A DNA stretch of 64,000 bases from Bog-756 sp963713625 (lineage in GTDB: Bacteria > Actinomycetota > Acidimicrobiia > Acidimicrobiales > RAAP-2), in contig CAVQMN010000002.1 in NCBI GenBank assembly GCA_963713625.1, positions 248,001-312,000 on the forward strand, given 5' to 3'. How positions within the stretch are numbered: the first letter of the stretch is position 1; every line of letters starts with the position of its first letter. Below the pieces are notes generated by a model, which was given only the letters and a program-made list of their open reading frames with translations, did no database searches and was not told the DNA's origin. Positions 1-8,866 of this stretch are shown here, one piece after another. Position numbers and translations under genes: made by a program.

Positions 1-1
1 G

Positions 2-3000
2 AACGCCCTGGTGGCGGCCCAGGGGACCCGACTGCAGCGCATCGGCCTGTCGGCCACCCAGCGACCGCTCGCGGTGGTGGCCGATCTCCTGTCGGGGTCG
101 GGTCCGTCCCGGTCCTCCACCGCCATCGTCGACTGCGGCCACCGGCGGGACCTCGACGTGGACATCGAGCTCCCCCAGACCGAGCTCGAGTCGGTGGCCA
201 GCGGTTCGCAGCTCTCCGACGTGTTGGACCGCATTGCCGCCCACGTCCTGGAGCACCGGACCACCCTCATCTTCGTCAACACACGCAAGATGGCCGAGCG
301 GGTCGCCCATCAACTGGCCATCCGACTCGGATCGCCGGAGGAAACCGAGGTGGACCCGGAAGGCGTTGGTGGCGGCGCGGATGACACCCGTGCGGGCGGC
401 GACCCGGCCGGACCCCGTCCCGATCCGATCGACGCCGCGCTGCAGGTGGCGGCCCATCACGGAAGCCTGTCGACCGCCCGGCGCCGTCTGGTCGAACAGC
501 GATTGCGGGCCGGCGATCTCCGGGCGTTGGTGGCGACCGCCTCACTCGAGCTCGGCATCGACGTGGGCCCGGTCGAACTGGTCTGCCAGATCGGATCACC
601 GCGGGCGATCGGGACCTTCCTCCAGCGGGTGGGGCGGGCCAACCACCAGCTGGAGGGCACGCCGGCGGGCCGGCTCTTCCCACTCACCCGGGACGAGCTC
701 ATCGAGTGCACCGCCCTCCTGGCCGGAGTCCGGGCCGGGCATCTCGACATTCTCCAGCCCCCGGTGGCGCCCCTGGACGTCCTGGCCCAGCAGATCGTGG
801 CCGAGGTGGCGGCAGCCGGCGAGTGGGAGGTCGATCCCCTCTACGAGCTGGTCCGGGGCGCGGCCCCCTACGCCGACCTCTCACGGGAGAGCTTCGACGA
901 AGTCGTCGAGCTGGTCTCCTGGGGCATCCAGACCGGTCGCGGCCGCCGGGGCGCCCATCTCCATCACGACGCGGTCAACGGCCGGCTCCGCGCCCGGCGC
1001 GGGGCCCGGCTGGCCGCCCTCACCAGCGGCGGGGCCATCCCGGAGACGGGCGACTACCGGGTGGTCCTCGATCCCGACGGCGTGACCGTGGGCTCGGTCC
1101 ACGAGGACTTCGCCGTGGAGGCCACCGCCGGTGACATCTTCCTGCTCGGCACCCATTCGTGGCGGGTCGTCAAGGTCGAGACGGGTACGGTGCGCGTCCA
1201 TGATGCGGGTGACCTGCCGCCCACCATCCCCTTCTGGCTCGGCGAGGCCCCGGCTCGCACGGCTGAGCTCTCCGAAGAAGTCGGTGCCCTCAGGGCCGAA
1301 CTCGAACCGGTGCTGGCCGCAGGCGACGGCGTGGGGGCGAACGCAGCCGTCCGGGCCCGAGCCGGGGTGTCCGAGGACGTCGCCGACCAGGTGGTGGCCT
1401 ATCTGGGGGCCGGCCTCGCCGCCCTCGGTGTGCTCCCCACCAGGGACCACATCGTCATCGAACGGGTCTTCGACGAGTCCGAAGGCACCCAGCTGATCAT
1501 CCACGCCCCGTACGGCGGTCGTATCAACCGGGCGCTCGGGTTGGCGCTGCGCAAACGCTTCTGCGTCTCCTTCGACTTCGAGCTCCAGGCCGCGGCCGAC
1601 GACGACACCGTCGTCCTGTCCCTCGGGCCCCAGCACAGTTTCCCGCTGACCCAGGTGCCGAAGATGCTGCACAGCACGACGGCCACCGAGGTGCTGATCC
1701 AGGCCATCCTCCCCCACCCGATGCTCGCCGCCCGCTGGCGCTGGAACCTGAACCGGGCTCTGGTCGTCCCGCGCTCACGCGGGGGCCAACGCCGACCGAT
1801 CCATCTGCAGCGCATGGAAGCCGACGACCTGCTGGCCGCAGCCTGGCCGGCCCTGGCCGCCTGTCAGGAGAACGCCGCCCCCGGTCCCGTCCCCGTGCCC
1901 GACCACGTCCTCGTGCGCCAGTCGGTCACCGACTGCCTGACCGAACCCTTGGACGCGGCGGGCCTGGTGGCGCTGCTCGACGACCTGGAAAGCGGCCGTG
2001 TCGGGGTGCACTTCGTCGAGTCGAGCGAGCCGTCCCCGCTCTCCCACGGCATCCTGACCGGGCGACCGTTCACCTTCTTGGACGGCGCACCGCTCGAGGA
2101 GCGACGCACCCGGGCCGTCCCGGTCGGCCGGGGGCTCGGACCGCAGGGCGCCGGCGGTCTACCGGTCGCCGCGTCGGAACTCGGTCCCCTTGATGACGCC
2201 GCCGTCTCCGAGGTGCTCGATCAGGTCGGGCCGCGGCCGCGGGATCCGGACGAACTGCATGACCTCCTGCTTTCGTTGGTGCTGTGCCGGCCGGTCGAGG
2301 CTTGGCAGCACTGGTTCGACCACCTCCAGATGGAGGGCCGGGCCCGCGGGCTGGCCGGGATGTGGGCCCCCACCGAACGCCTGCCTCTGGCCGAGGCGAT
2401 CACCGACTCGGCCGCCGACCCGATGATCGCCTGCGACGACGCGCTGGCCGAGTGCATCGGCGGCCATCTCGAGCTCTCGGGCCCGGTGACCGTCGACCGA
2501 CTGGTGGCCGATACACCGCTGCCGAGCGGGTCGGTTCTGGGTGCGCCCGTCAGTCCGGCCAGAGCCCGCACGGGTCTGGCCCGACTGGAGGCGTCCGGCT
2601 CGGCCATCGAACTCCCCGACGGTCGCTGGTGTGCGCGTCATCTGCTGGTCCGCCTGCACGCCGCCAGCCGGGGCCGGCGACGGCGCCGGGTCGAGCCGGT
2701 CAGCATCTCGGACTTCGTGCGATTTCTCTCCTGCTGGCAGCACGTCGCGGCGGGAACGCAGGCCGAGGGCCGGTCCGGACTGATGGCGGTCATCGAACAG
2801 CTACAGGGGCTCGAGGTGGCGGCCGGCGAATGGGAACGACAGGTCCTCCCGGCCCGGGTGGCCGACTACGACCCCCGGTGGCTCGACGAGCTTTGCCTGG
2901 CCGGTGAGGTGGCATGGGCCCGCCTCACCCCCCGCCCCGAGCGCGAAGCGCACCCGGTCGTCGACGGCGGGCCGACGCCCGCGGGACGACGCGGCTCGTC

Positions 3001-3835
3001 GACGCCTTCTCCGGCAACGCCCCTGGCCGTCGTGGCCCGCCAGGACCTGGCCTGGATGCTCTCCGCCGTGCGTGGCGACAAAGGCCCGGCCGAGCCCACC
3101 GCGGGCGCATCCGCCGATCTCCTGGCCGTCTTCCGAAACCGGGGCGCCTGCTTCCGGTCGGAACTGGCGCCGGCCTCGGGGCGCATGAGCGCCGAAGTCG
3201 ACGAGGGGCTGTGGGATCTCGTCGCCCGCGGCATCGTGACCGCCGACGCGTTCTCGGCGGTGAGATCGTTGCTCTCGACCCGTCTGCGACTCCGCCGCTC
3301 GCACGGGACCCACCGGGGAGCAGCCCGCCGTGCCGTGCTGGGCCGCCAGCGGGCCACGGTGGGAACGGGGATCGGGGAGGGCCGCTGGTCACTCTTGCCC
3401 GAAGCCGACAGCAGGGGGACAGGGTCGCAGAGCGGCCCGCCGGCCGAGGAGTTGGCCGAAGCCGTGGCCTGGCAGCTCCTGGCCCGATGGGGAGTCGTGG
3501 CCTGGGAGCTCTGGGCCCGAGAGTCGTACCGGATCCCGTGGCGTGACGTCGTGCGGGCCCTCCGCCGGCTGGAAGCCCGCGGCCAGGCCCTCGGTGGCCG
3601 GTTCGTCGCCGGCATCTCCGGCGAGCAGTACGCCACCCCCGACGCGGTTGCGCTGCTGGTCGACGTCCGGGCCGACCCCGGCCGGGGGGACGAGGTGGTG
3701 GTGGCCGGGGCGGACCCTCTCAACCTCACCGGTGAGTGGCTGGGCGGAACCCGGGTGCCGGCGGTCAAACACCGCAGCGTCCACTACCGCGACGGGGTGC
3801 CCGCTGACCTCGTCCCGGCGCACTCGGACCGCTGA
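2..3835 (+). CDS. lhr: Lhr-type DEAD/DEAH-box helicase, 5' end outside window
   Basis: This is the C-terminal part (about 1,277 residues) of a long ATP-dependent DNA/RNA helicase of the Lhr family, which translocates on single-stranded DNA and unwinds duplexes in repair. The frame is open to the left edge, so Walker A and DEAH motifs are missing. Near the start are motif III (SAT, about residue 18), IFVNTR (about 90), HHGS (about 150), GIDVG (about 185) and motif VI QRVGRANH (about 207). About 1,000 residues of Lhr-core winged-helix and accessory domains follow, as expected of full-length actinobacterial Lhr (about 1,500 aa). No frameshift is visible. The family call is confident; the precise repair role is known only from the family. 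Confidence 0.93.
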   Translation, partial: NALVAAQGTRLQRIGLSATQRPLAVVADLLSGSGPSRSSTAIVDCGHRRDLDVDIELPQTELESVASGSQLSDVLDRIAAHVLEHRTTLIFVNTRKMAERVAHQLAIRLGSPEETEVDPEGVGGGADDTRAGGDPAGPRPDPIDAALQVAAHHGSLSTARRRLVEQRLRAGDLRALVATASLELGIDVGPVELVCQIGSPRAIGTFLQRVGRANHQLEGTPAGRLFPLTRDELIECTALLAGVRAGHLDILQPPVAPLDVLAQQIVAEVAAAGEWEVDPLYELVRGAAPYADLSRESFDEVVELVSWGIQTGRGRRGAHLHHDAVNGRLRARRGARLAALTSGGAIPETGDYRVVLDPDGVTVGSVHEDFAVEATAGDIFLLGTHSWRVVKVETGTVRVHDAGDLPPTIPFWLGEAPARTAELSEEVGALRAELEPVLAAGDGVGANAAVRARAGVSEDVADQVVAYLGAGLAALGVLPTRDHIVIERVFDESEGTQLIIHAPYGGRINRALGLALRKRFCVSFDFELQAAADDDTVVLSLGPQHSFPLTQVPKMLHSTTATEVLIQAILPHPMLAARWRWNLNRALVVPRSRGGQRRPIHLQRMEADDLLAAAWPALAACQENAAPGPVPVPDHVLVRQSVTDCLTEPLDAAGLVALLDDLESGRVGVHFVESSEPSPLSHGILTGRPFTFLDGAPLEERRTRAVPVGRGLGPQGAGGLPVAASELGPLDDAAVSEVLDQVGPRPRDPDELHDLLLSLVLCRPVEAWQHWFDHLQMEGRARGLAGMWAPTERLPLAEAITDSAADPMIACDDALAECIGGHLELSGPVTVDRLVADTPLPSGSVLGAPVSPARARTGLARLEASGSAIELPDGRWCARHLLVRLHAASRGRRRRRVEPVSISDFVRFLSCWQHVAAGTQAEGRSGLMAVIEQLQGLEVAAGEWERQVLPARVADYDPRWLDELCLAGEVAWARLTPRPEREAHPVVDGGPTPAGRRGSSTPSPATPLAVVARQDLAWMLSAVRGDKGPAEPTAGASADLLAVFRNRGACFRSELAPASGRMSAEVDEGLWDLVARGIVTADAFSAVRSLLSTRLRLRRSHGTHRGAARRAVLGRQRATVGTGIGEGRWSLLPEADSRGTGSQSGPPAEELAEAVAWQLLARWGVVAWELWARESYRIPWRDVVRALRRLEARGQALGGRFVAGISGEQYATPDAVALLVDVRADPGRGDEVVVAGADPLNLTGEWLGGTRVPAVKHRSVHYRDGVPADLVPAHSDR

Positions 3836-3919
3836 GGGAGCCGATCCGCCGGTGGTCCCCGGGCCGCCCACCGACCGGACGGGACCGAAGGAGTCCGGGG
3901 CCGGTGGTACCGTCGGCCG

Positions 3920-4387
3920 ATGGCCCGCCCCGTTGCCAGCGATACCGCGGTCGACCGTCACGGGCTGGATGAGTTCATACGCTCCCGGCACTCGGCCATC
4001 CTCTGCACGCAACGTGCTGACGGCTCCCCACAGATGTCTCCGGTCACCATGGGGGTCGACACCGGCGGGTCGATCCTGGTGGCGAGTTACCCCGAACGGG
4101 CCAAGGTCCACAACCTCCGGGTGCGGCCGCAGGCCTCGATGTGCGTGCTGTCCGACACCTTCGCCGGCGAGTGGGTGCAGGTATCGGGATCGGCCACCGT
4201 CGTCGACATCCCCGAGGCCGTCGACGGCCTGGTGGCCTACTTCCGGTCGATCAGCGGCGAGCATCCCGATTGGGGCGAATACCGGCAGGCCATGATCGAC
4301 CAGGGCAAAGTCCTGATTCGACTCGAGCCCGACCGGTGGGGGCCGATCAGCAGAGGCGGCTTCCCTCCCCGGCTGGCCCGGGGCTGA
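3920..4387 (+). CDS. PPOX-class (pyridoxamine-phosphate-oxidase-fold) protein, possibly F420-dependent
   Basis: A 155-residue split-barrel flavin/deazaflavin-binding protein. The N-terminal pattern (short helix, then SAILCTQRADGSPQMSPVT, then an ILVASYPERAKVHNL strand-loop) is typical of the PPOX class, many actinobacterial members of which bind F420. The length is normal for a single-domain member. ATG start, 84 bp after the helicase gene, possibly in the same transcript. Substrate and cofactor (FMN or F420) cannot be told from sequence. Confidence 0.8.
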   Translation: MARPVASDTAVDRHGLDEFIRSRHSAILCTQRADGSPQMSPVTMGVDTGGSILVASYPERAKVHNLRVRPQASMCVLSDTFAGEWVQVSGSATVVDIPEAVDGLVAYFRSISGEHPDWGEYRQAMIDQGKVLIRLEPDRWGPISRGGFPPRLARG

Positions 4388-4427
4388 TCAGCTGATGGCG
4401 TGAGGGCTGCGTATTGGTAATTTGCGT

Positions 4428-4451
4428 GTTACGGTAACCGTTGTGTTACCG
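4428..4451. promoter_or_regulatory. Probable ArsR autoregulatory operator overlapping the arsR-like start
   Basis: Three GTTAC/GTAAC half-sites lie within 24 bp. GTTAC-G-GTAAC (4428-4438) is a perfect palindrome, and CGGTAAC-N6-GTTACCG (4432-4451) is a second perfect inverted repeat sharing the middle half-site. The array straddles the presumed GTG start of the ArsR-like gene, so bound repressor would block initiation. Operator identity is inferred from symmetry and position. Confidence 0.6.
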
Positions 4452-4778
4452 AATGATTCCCGAACCTCCGGTGATCCCTTCGAGGCCCTCGGTGACCCCA
4501 ACCGGCGGGAGATCCTGCGCTTGCTCAGCTTCGGTGACAAACCGGTCCGAGAGATCGCCGCGGCCATGCCCATCAGTCGACCGGCGGTCTCACGCCACCT
4601 CCGCCTCCTGAAGGACGCGGGCCTGGTGGCTGAGCACGCCGAAGGTACCCGCCGGATCTACCACCTGCACGAACAGGGCCTGCAGGCGGTCCGGAGCTAC
4701 CTCGAGGGTGTCTGGGGCGACGCGGCCACCCGGTTCCGAATGCTGGCTGAGAACACCAAAGGGGCCACCGAGCGGTGA
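4443..4778 (+). CDS. ArsR-family winged-helix transcriptional regulator
   Basis: About 111 residues with the ArsR signature: FEALGDPNRREILRLL, then a helix-turn-helix (VREIAAAMPISRPAVSRHLR), then a wing (GLVAEHAEGTRRIYHL). No metal-binding cysteine motif is seen. It belongs with the common ArsR/SRPBCC pairs that respond to small organic ligands. GTG 4443 is preferred; a TTG at 4422 is in frame and would add seven residues. No clear ribosome-binding site precedes either, so a leaderless message is possible. The stop overlaps the next gene's GTG (GTGA), implying translational coupling. Confidence 0.88.
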   Translation: MLPNDSRTSGDPFEALGDPNRREILRLLSFGDKPVREIAAAMPISRPAVSRHLRLLKDAGLVAEHAEGTRRIYHLHEQGLQAVRSYLEGVWGDAATRFRMLAENTKGATER

Positions 4779-5221
4779 ACGCCCCGCTGAGAGTGTCTTT
4801 CGAGGTCACCTGCTCGCCCGAGCACGCGTTCGAGACGTGGACGGCGGGGATCAGCCGGTGGTGGCCGCCCGACCACACCGTGACCGGCCAGGCCGACGTC
4901 ATCGTCCTCGAGGCCGAGGTCGGGGGTCGGATCTTTGAACGGACAGCCGATGGTGTCGAGCATGACTGGGGTCAGGTGACCGTCTGGGAGCCGCCCACCC
5001 AACTGTCGTACCTCTGGCACCTCCGGCGCGATCGTGGTGACGCCACCGAGGTCGAGGTGCGGTTCACCGCCCACGGGCCGGCCGCCACCCGGATCGAGAT
5101 CGAACACCGGGGCTGGGAGCGGCTCGGGGCCCAGGGCGAGGAATGGCGGGAGCAGAACCGGGCCGGCTGGGGGACGCTGCTACCCCACTTCGTGGCCGCC
5201 GTATCGAAAGGAGACAGCTGA
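4775..5221 (+). CDS. SRPBCC/AHSA1-domain protein
   Basis: A 148-residue START-like helix-grip fold of the AHSA1 type. The N-terminal strand-helix LRVSFEVTCSPEHAFETWT, the central GGRIFE and WGQVTVWEPPTQLSYLWH, and the C-terminal helix GWGTLLPHFVAAV match the family. Such proteins bind hydrophobic ligands and are typically co-transcribed with an ArsR repressor, as here. It begins with GTG overlapping the arsR-like stop and ends in an ATGA overlap with the next gene. Ligand unknown. Confidence 0.88.
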   Translation: MNAPLRVSFEVTCSPEHAFETWTAGISRWWPPDHTVTGQADVIVLEAEVGGRIFERTADGVEHDWGQVTVWEPPTQLSYLWHLRRDRGDATEVEVRFTAHGPAATRIEIEHRGWERLGAQGEEWREQNRAGWGTLLPHFVAAVSKGDS

Positions 5222-5625
5222 TGGCATCGGGCACCGAGGAGGACCCCTGGGTCCTCACCACCCCTCCCGGCTCCTCGGAGTTCACCATGTACCGGGACCA
5301 GGAGGCCGACCCCCCGACCCTGGTCTGCACGGTGGGGTCCACCACCCTCAGATACGACCTGAGAGCCATCGACGACCTGCATACCTGGTTGGTCGCACAA
5401 GGTGACTGGGTCCCACTCGGGGCCGCCGATGAGAAGAAGGATGCCGTCGACGGGACCGTCGAGGCATGGGGACGATCTCCCGACAACCCGCTCGGGGGCT
5501 GGTACGGGCTCCGCAAGGGCTATCGCGGTCGGTTCGGGATGTACCTCCCACCGCTGCTGGAGGAGCTCGGGCTGGCCGAGGTCACCCACGACGCACGCAA
5601 CAACCGGATGCGGGCCGCACGCTGA
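5221..5625 (+). CDS. Hypothetical protein of the ArsR/SRPBCC operon
   Basis: 134 residues, soluble, rich in Trp/Asp/Gly. I do not recognise a named domain with certainty. The ATG at 5221 overlaps the preceding stop (ATGA) and has a GAAAGGAG ribosome-binding site. An upstream in-frame start would overlap the SRPBCC gene by 80 bp and is rejected. Position in the operon suggests that it acts with the SRPBCC protein or is induced by the same signal. Confidence 0.75.
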   Translation: MASGTEEDPWVLTTPPGSSEFTMYRDQEADPPTLVCTVGSTTLRYDLRAIDDLHTWLVAQGDWVPLGAADEKKDAVDGTVEAWGRSPDNPLGGWYGLRKGYRGRFGMYLPPLLEELGLAEVTHDARNNRMRAAR

Positions 5626-5672
5626 ACGGGAAGGAGGCTGGCCAGCCGGCTCGCACCGACCGCCGGAGCGTC

Positions 5673-5750
5673 CGGACCCACCGCACCGCAGCCGACCAGA
5701 CTTCGGACCCACCCCACCGCAGACCGACCACACCTGACCCACCCCACCTG
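5673..5750. repeat. Three imperfect ~31-bp direct repeats between operon genes
   Basis: Units begin with CGGACCCACC at 5673 and 5704 and with CTGACCCACC at 5734, each followed by CRCACCGCAG-like or CACC-rich sequence. They fill most of the 136-bp gap and end at the AGGAGAA ribosome-binding site of the next gene. Function unknown; possibly an untranslated spacer with mRNA effects. Confidence 0.6.
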
Positions 5751-5761
5751 AGGAGAACCCC

Positions 5762-6067
5762 ATGACAGTTGCCAAGGTCATCCGCTACCGGACGAACCCG
5801 GAGCAGGCCGACGAGAACCAGCGTCTGGTCCAGGATGTGTTCGCCGAGTTGGCCCTCGAGCAGCCCGCCGGCCTCCAGTACGCCACCTTCCGCCTGGCCG
5901 ACGGGGTCAGCTTCGTCCACGTGGCCGTGCTCGACGGAGACGCCAACCCGCTGCTCGATTCGGCGGCCTTCGGCGCCTTTCAGGCCGACCTGGGTGACCG
6001 GCTCGTCGAGGGGCCCGACGCCTCGGACGCCACCATCGTCGGCTCCTATCGGTTCCTCACCGCTTAG
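5762..6067 (+). CDS. Small dimeric alpha/beta-barrel (ABM-like) protein
   Basis: 101 residues with the strand-helix-strand pattern of ferredoxin-like dimeric barrels (VAKVIRYRTNPEQADENQRLVQDVF, then YATFRLADGVSFVHVAVLD, then IVGSYRF). Antibiotic-biosynthesis-monooxygenase-like proteins share this fold, but no catalytic residue can be assigned. The start has a strong AGGAGAA ribosome-binding site. It is probably the last gene of the ArsR operon. Confidence 0.72.
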   Translation: MTVAKVIRYRTNPEQADENQRLVQDVFAELALEQPAGLQYATFRLADGVSFVHVAVLDGDANPLLDSAAFGAFQADLGDRLVEGPDASDATIVGSYRFLTA

Positions 6068-7278
6068 CTGCGGCCCGGGTCGGTCGGCACGGGGCTCGAC
6101 GGGTTGGCCGGGAAGGGTGATCGCACTCGGTGGCCGGGGCCGTGTCCACCGTGCCGTCACGGTTGGTCCGAACGGTCGAACGGCCGCCCCGGTCGACGGC
6201 CGACCATTTCCCGACCTCCGGCACCACCCGCACCACCGGCCTCTCTGCCGCCCACACTCCGGGCAACGTACCCCGCGCCGCCCGACGATGTATGGCCCGG
6301 CCGCAAATGGCGCTGGAGGGGAGCACCGCGACACGCCTTGTGAAGGTAATACCGGTGGTGAACCGGGTGTCGGCCACCGGCGATCCCGGGAGATCGGGGC
6401 CGTTCTTTCCCAGGGAGCCCCCCTCAATGTCCGATGGCCGGCGTCCCATCGTCGGGGGTGGCCGGGCGTGTCCACGTCGTGCTCATCCGGCATTCGATCG
6501 CCGGTCTGATCAACAGTCGCGTGTCGAGTGCGGGCCCCTTTCCGTCGTATCCGTATCCGGTATTTGGTCGTTGTCGGATCCCCCACCCTCGGCAGATCCC
6601 TTGCTCGCCCGGGGATCGGTGGCCTCTCGTACTGGGTCTCTCGACACTCGGTCGTTCCGCGACCCCGGAGCCCATTGAAATGAAGAGATGATCCGGATCG
6701 AACGACGCGGGCTGATCGACCGGGGCTCCACGAGCCGGTCCCCTTGCCAATTCCCGGCCCTCCGATGTAGGTCAAAGGGGGCGAGCCCAACAGAATGAAA
6801 TCGGATCCCGTTCATTCAGTGGAAACACCCCTACACAATTGCGGTTCGATCGAGCGACGCCCCATCGGCGATGCCAGCCGGGGAAGCCGCGAATATTTCC
6901 GGCTGTCGGGTCCAGGCGATTGTTGATCCACCGGCGGGGGCGGCACCGCCTCGACGTCGCTTCGTCGCCCCATGCGAATGCATTGACCTGCCCGAACCCG
7001 GCCGCCGCGGCGCCGCACCCTGGACGCCGGACATCGTGAGTCGGCGACAACGGCCATCCCCTCGGCGACCCACCTCGGGCTGGATAGGGGACGCCCAGTT
7101 GACCTCATCGATAGGTCAGGGAGGGCGGGCGGACTGCCCTCCATCCCCGCAAAAGACCAGGCAATGTCGCTCCTTGTCGAACCCCCATGCACTCTCCGTG
7201 GCAGCAGTTGCAGGGGCCGGACCGTGCGACTAGAAGTTTGTCTGTAATCCGTGGGCGCAGCAGAAAAGAGGCGGAACC
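6068..7278. other. 1.2-kb stretch without a recognisable gene
   Basis: Open frames here are short, overlap in several frames, lack ribosome-binding sites and give low-complexity Arg/Pro/Ser translations. The base composition is less GC-rich than the neighbours. GGAGGGC-N9-GCCCTCC near 7120 can form a hairpin. It most likely holds the upstream regulatory region and long 5' leader of the polysaccharide operon. I looked for c-di-GMP and other riboswitch cores and did not find a convincing one. Confidence 0.5.
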
Positions 7279-7476
7279 ATGAAGGGGACCATTGGTGGCG
7301 TTTCGAACGTCTCCTCGCCGTCGAAACTAGGCGCGCGAAAGCCCCCACCCGACAGACCGATATCGCCACTCGATGCGGCGGGTTCGGCTGCCTCCGGCTC
7401 CACGGGGGCAGCGGGAACCGGCGGAGTGACAACCAGCAGCACAGCGACTCACCGTCGCGGCCTAGGCAGGAGGTGA
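7279..7476 (+). CDS. Possible small Ser/Gly/Thr-rich leader protein
   Basis: A 65-residue open frame with an AGAGGCGG ribosome-binding site and ATG start. It ends 10 bp before the epimerase ATG, so that gene's GGAGG site lies inside its 3' end. The product is low complexity (Gly/Ser/Thr/Ala, then basic) with no membrane segment. Spacing is compatible with a translated leader coupled to the operon, but coding potential is uncertain. Confidence 0.35.
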   Translation: MKGTIGGVSNVSSPSKLGARKPPPDRPISPLDAAGSAASGSTGAAGTGGVTTSSTATHRRGLGRR

Positions 7477-7486
7477 AAAGCGGCGA

Positions 7487-8842
7487 ATGACTACCAAAGC
7501 TGATCTTGTCGAGCAGATCCTCGGTCTTCGTCCGGAACGGGGTCTCGAGCGCCTCAAGGTGCTCACACGCGAGTTGGTCGAGTATCGCGACAATCCGCAG
7601 ATGGAGAAGCACCGTTTCGAGGGCACCCGCCTGCGGGGCATCACCGGTTACAGCTGTGATCTTCTGCCTCGCTGGGAGCGGGTCCTGGTGACCGGCGGCA
7701 CCGGCTGCGTGGGTCACGTGGTGCTCAGTCACCTGGTGGCGGATCTACCGGGTACACGGTTCCTGTCGGTGACCCGACGCCCCCCGGTCCCCGAACGGAA
7801 ATTGGATCAGGTCGTCTATCGCCGCGGCGATGTGCGGAGTTTCAAGCAGATGAGCGAAGTGATGGAGGACTTCCGGCCCGACCTTGTCATCCATCTCGCC
7901 GCCCAGCGAAATCCGGCTCTGGCCGAGCGACGGATCGCCGAGACCGTCTCCACCAATGTGGTCGGTTCGCAGATCGTGCTCGAAGCAGCCGGCGAAGCCG
8001 GCGTGGGCACGGTGATCGTCGCCAGCACGGGGAAGGCGGTCCGGCTCTTCACCGGGGATACCTACGCAGCCACCAAGAAGTTGGTGGAATACCAGTCCGA
8101 GGTCGTGGCCAAGCAGTACGACATGAGCATCTCCTGTACGAGGTTCACCCACGTCGTGGACAACAGCATCGTGGGGCAGAACATCCTCAAGTGGATCGCC
8201 AATGACGACCCGATCCTCTTGCACTCCCCTTTCGTGCAGCTTCCGGTCCAGTCTGCGTTGGAGTGCTACCAGTTGTTGATGACCGCGGGAGTCGTCGCCG
8301 AGCGCGGCCGGCCCAAGGTGGTGGCGCTGCGGGATCTGGGGTGGCCTCCGATCGCCCTGCTCGACCTGACACTCGACTACCTGGCCGACAATCCCGACTC
8401 GCAGGCCCCGATCGTGTTCACCGGGTATCCCCCCGGCTACGAGGCCTCGGCCTACCCCGGGACCTACGACCCGCTCTCCGCCGGCGACGTCAGCCCGCTG
8501 GTGAACTGCATCGAGGCGACACGCACGACGCCGACCCCGGTCCTCGGCGATCTGGTCGACCATTTCGACATGATCGGTGGGCGCTCCGCGGAGATCGATG
8601 AGGCACTCCACCAGATCACGGAGGCCTGCGAGGCGAAGAAGATGAACGACCGGGTGATCGGTGGACTCCTGCACAATGCGTCGGTCGCGGTACTGCAGCA
8701 CTCGATGGAGCAGACAGATCCCGAAAGGGTCAGACGGATTCACCACTTCGGACAGCGGCACGACCCACTGGTCGACGATCACGCCTTTATCCACCAACGA
8801 CTTGAGACCTTCTTGAACACCGAGCATGCCGCGCTCGTGTAG
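7487..8842 (+). CDS. CapD-like NAD(P)-dependent nucleotide-sugar epimerase/dehydratase
   Basis: 451 residues. The extended-SDR Rossmann domain starts about residue 65 with TGGTGCVG, followed by DLVIHLAAQRNPALAE. The active-site region ASTGKAV...YAATKK has the YxxxK pair, which resembles the 'STDKAV' motif of CapD/FlaA1-type polysaccharide enzymes. An N-terminal helical extension of about 60 residues and a C-terminal extension of about 110 residues flank the domain. It has a strong AGGAGGTG ribosome-binding site and heads an operon with a polysaccharide synthase and glycosidases, so it probably supplies a modified UDP-sugar. Exact substrate unknown. Confidence 0.85.
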   Translation: MTTKADLVEQILGLRPERGLERLKVLTRELVEYRDNPQMEKHRFEGTRLRGITGYSCDLLPRWERVLVTGGTGCVGHVVLSHLVADLPGTRFLSVTRRPPVPERKLDQVVYRRGDVRSFKQMSEVMEDFRPDLVIHLAAQRNPALAERRIAETVSTNVVGSQIVLEAAGEAGVGTVIVASTGKAVRLFTGDTYAATKKLVEYQSEVVAKQYDMSISCTRFTHVVDNSIVGQNILKWIANDDPILLHSPFVQLPVQSALECYQLLMTAGVVAERGRPKVVALRDLGWPPIALLDLTLDYLADNPDSQAPIVFTGYPPGYEASAYPGTYDPLSAGDVSPLVNCIEATRTTPTPVLGDLVDHFDMIGGRSAEIDEALHQITEACEAKKMNDRVIGGLLHNASVAVLQHSMEQTDPERVRRIHHFGQRHDPLVDDHAFIHQRLETFLNTEHAALV

Positions 8843-8866
8843 CTCGAACCTCAAGGGGCCCACCAA

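Noticed and set aside
881..1717. Long reverse-strand open frame opposite the helicase gene
   Set aside because: High-GC shadow of the Lhr frame; composition is low-complexity and no ribosome-binding site is present.
6057..6678. Open frames on both strands in the 6-6.7 kb region
   Set aside because: Arg/Pro/Ser-rich translations in several overlapping frames without ribosome-binding sites or motifs.
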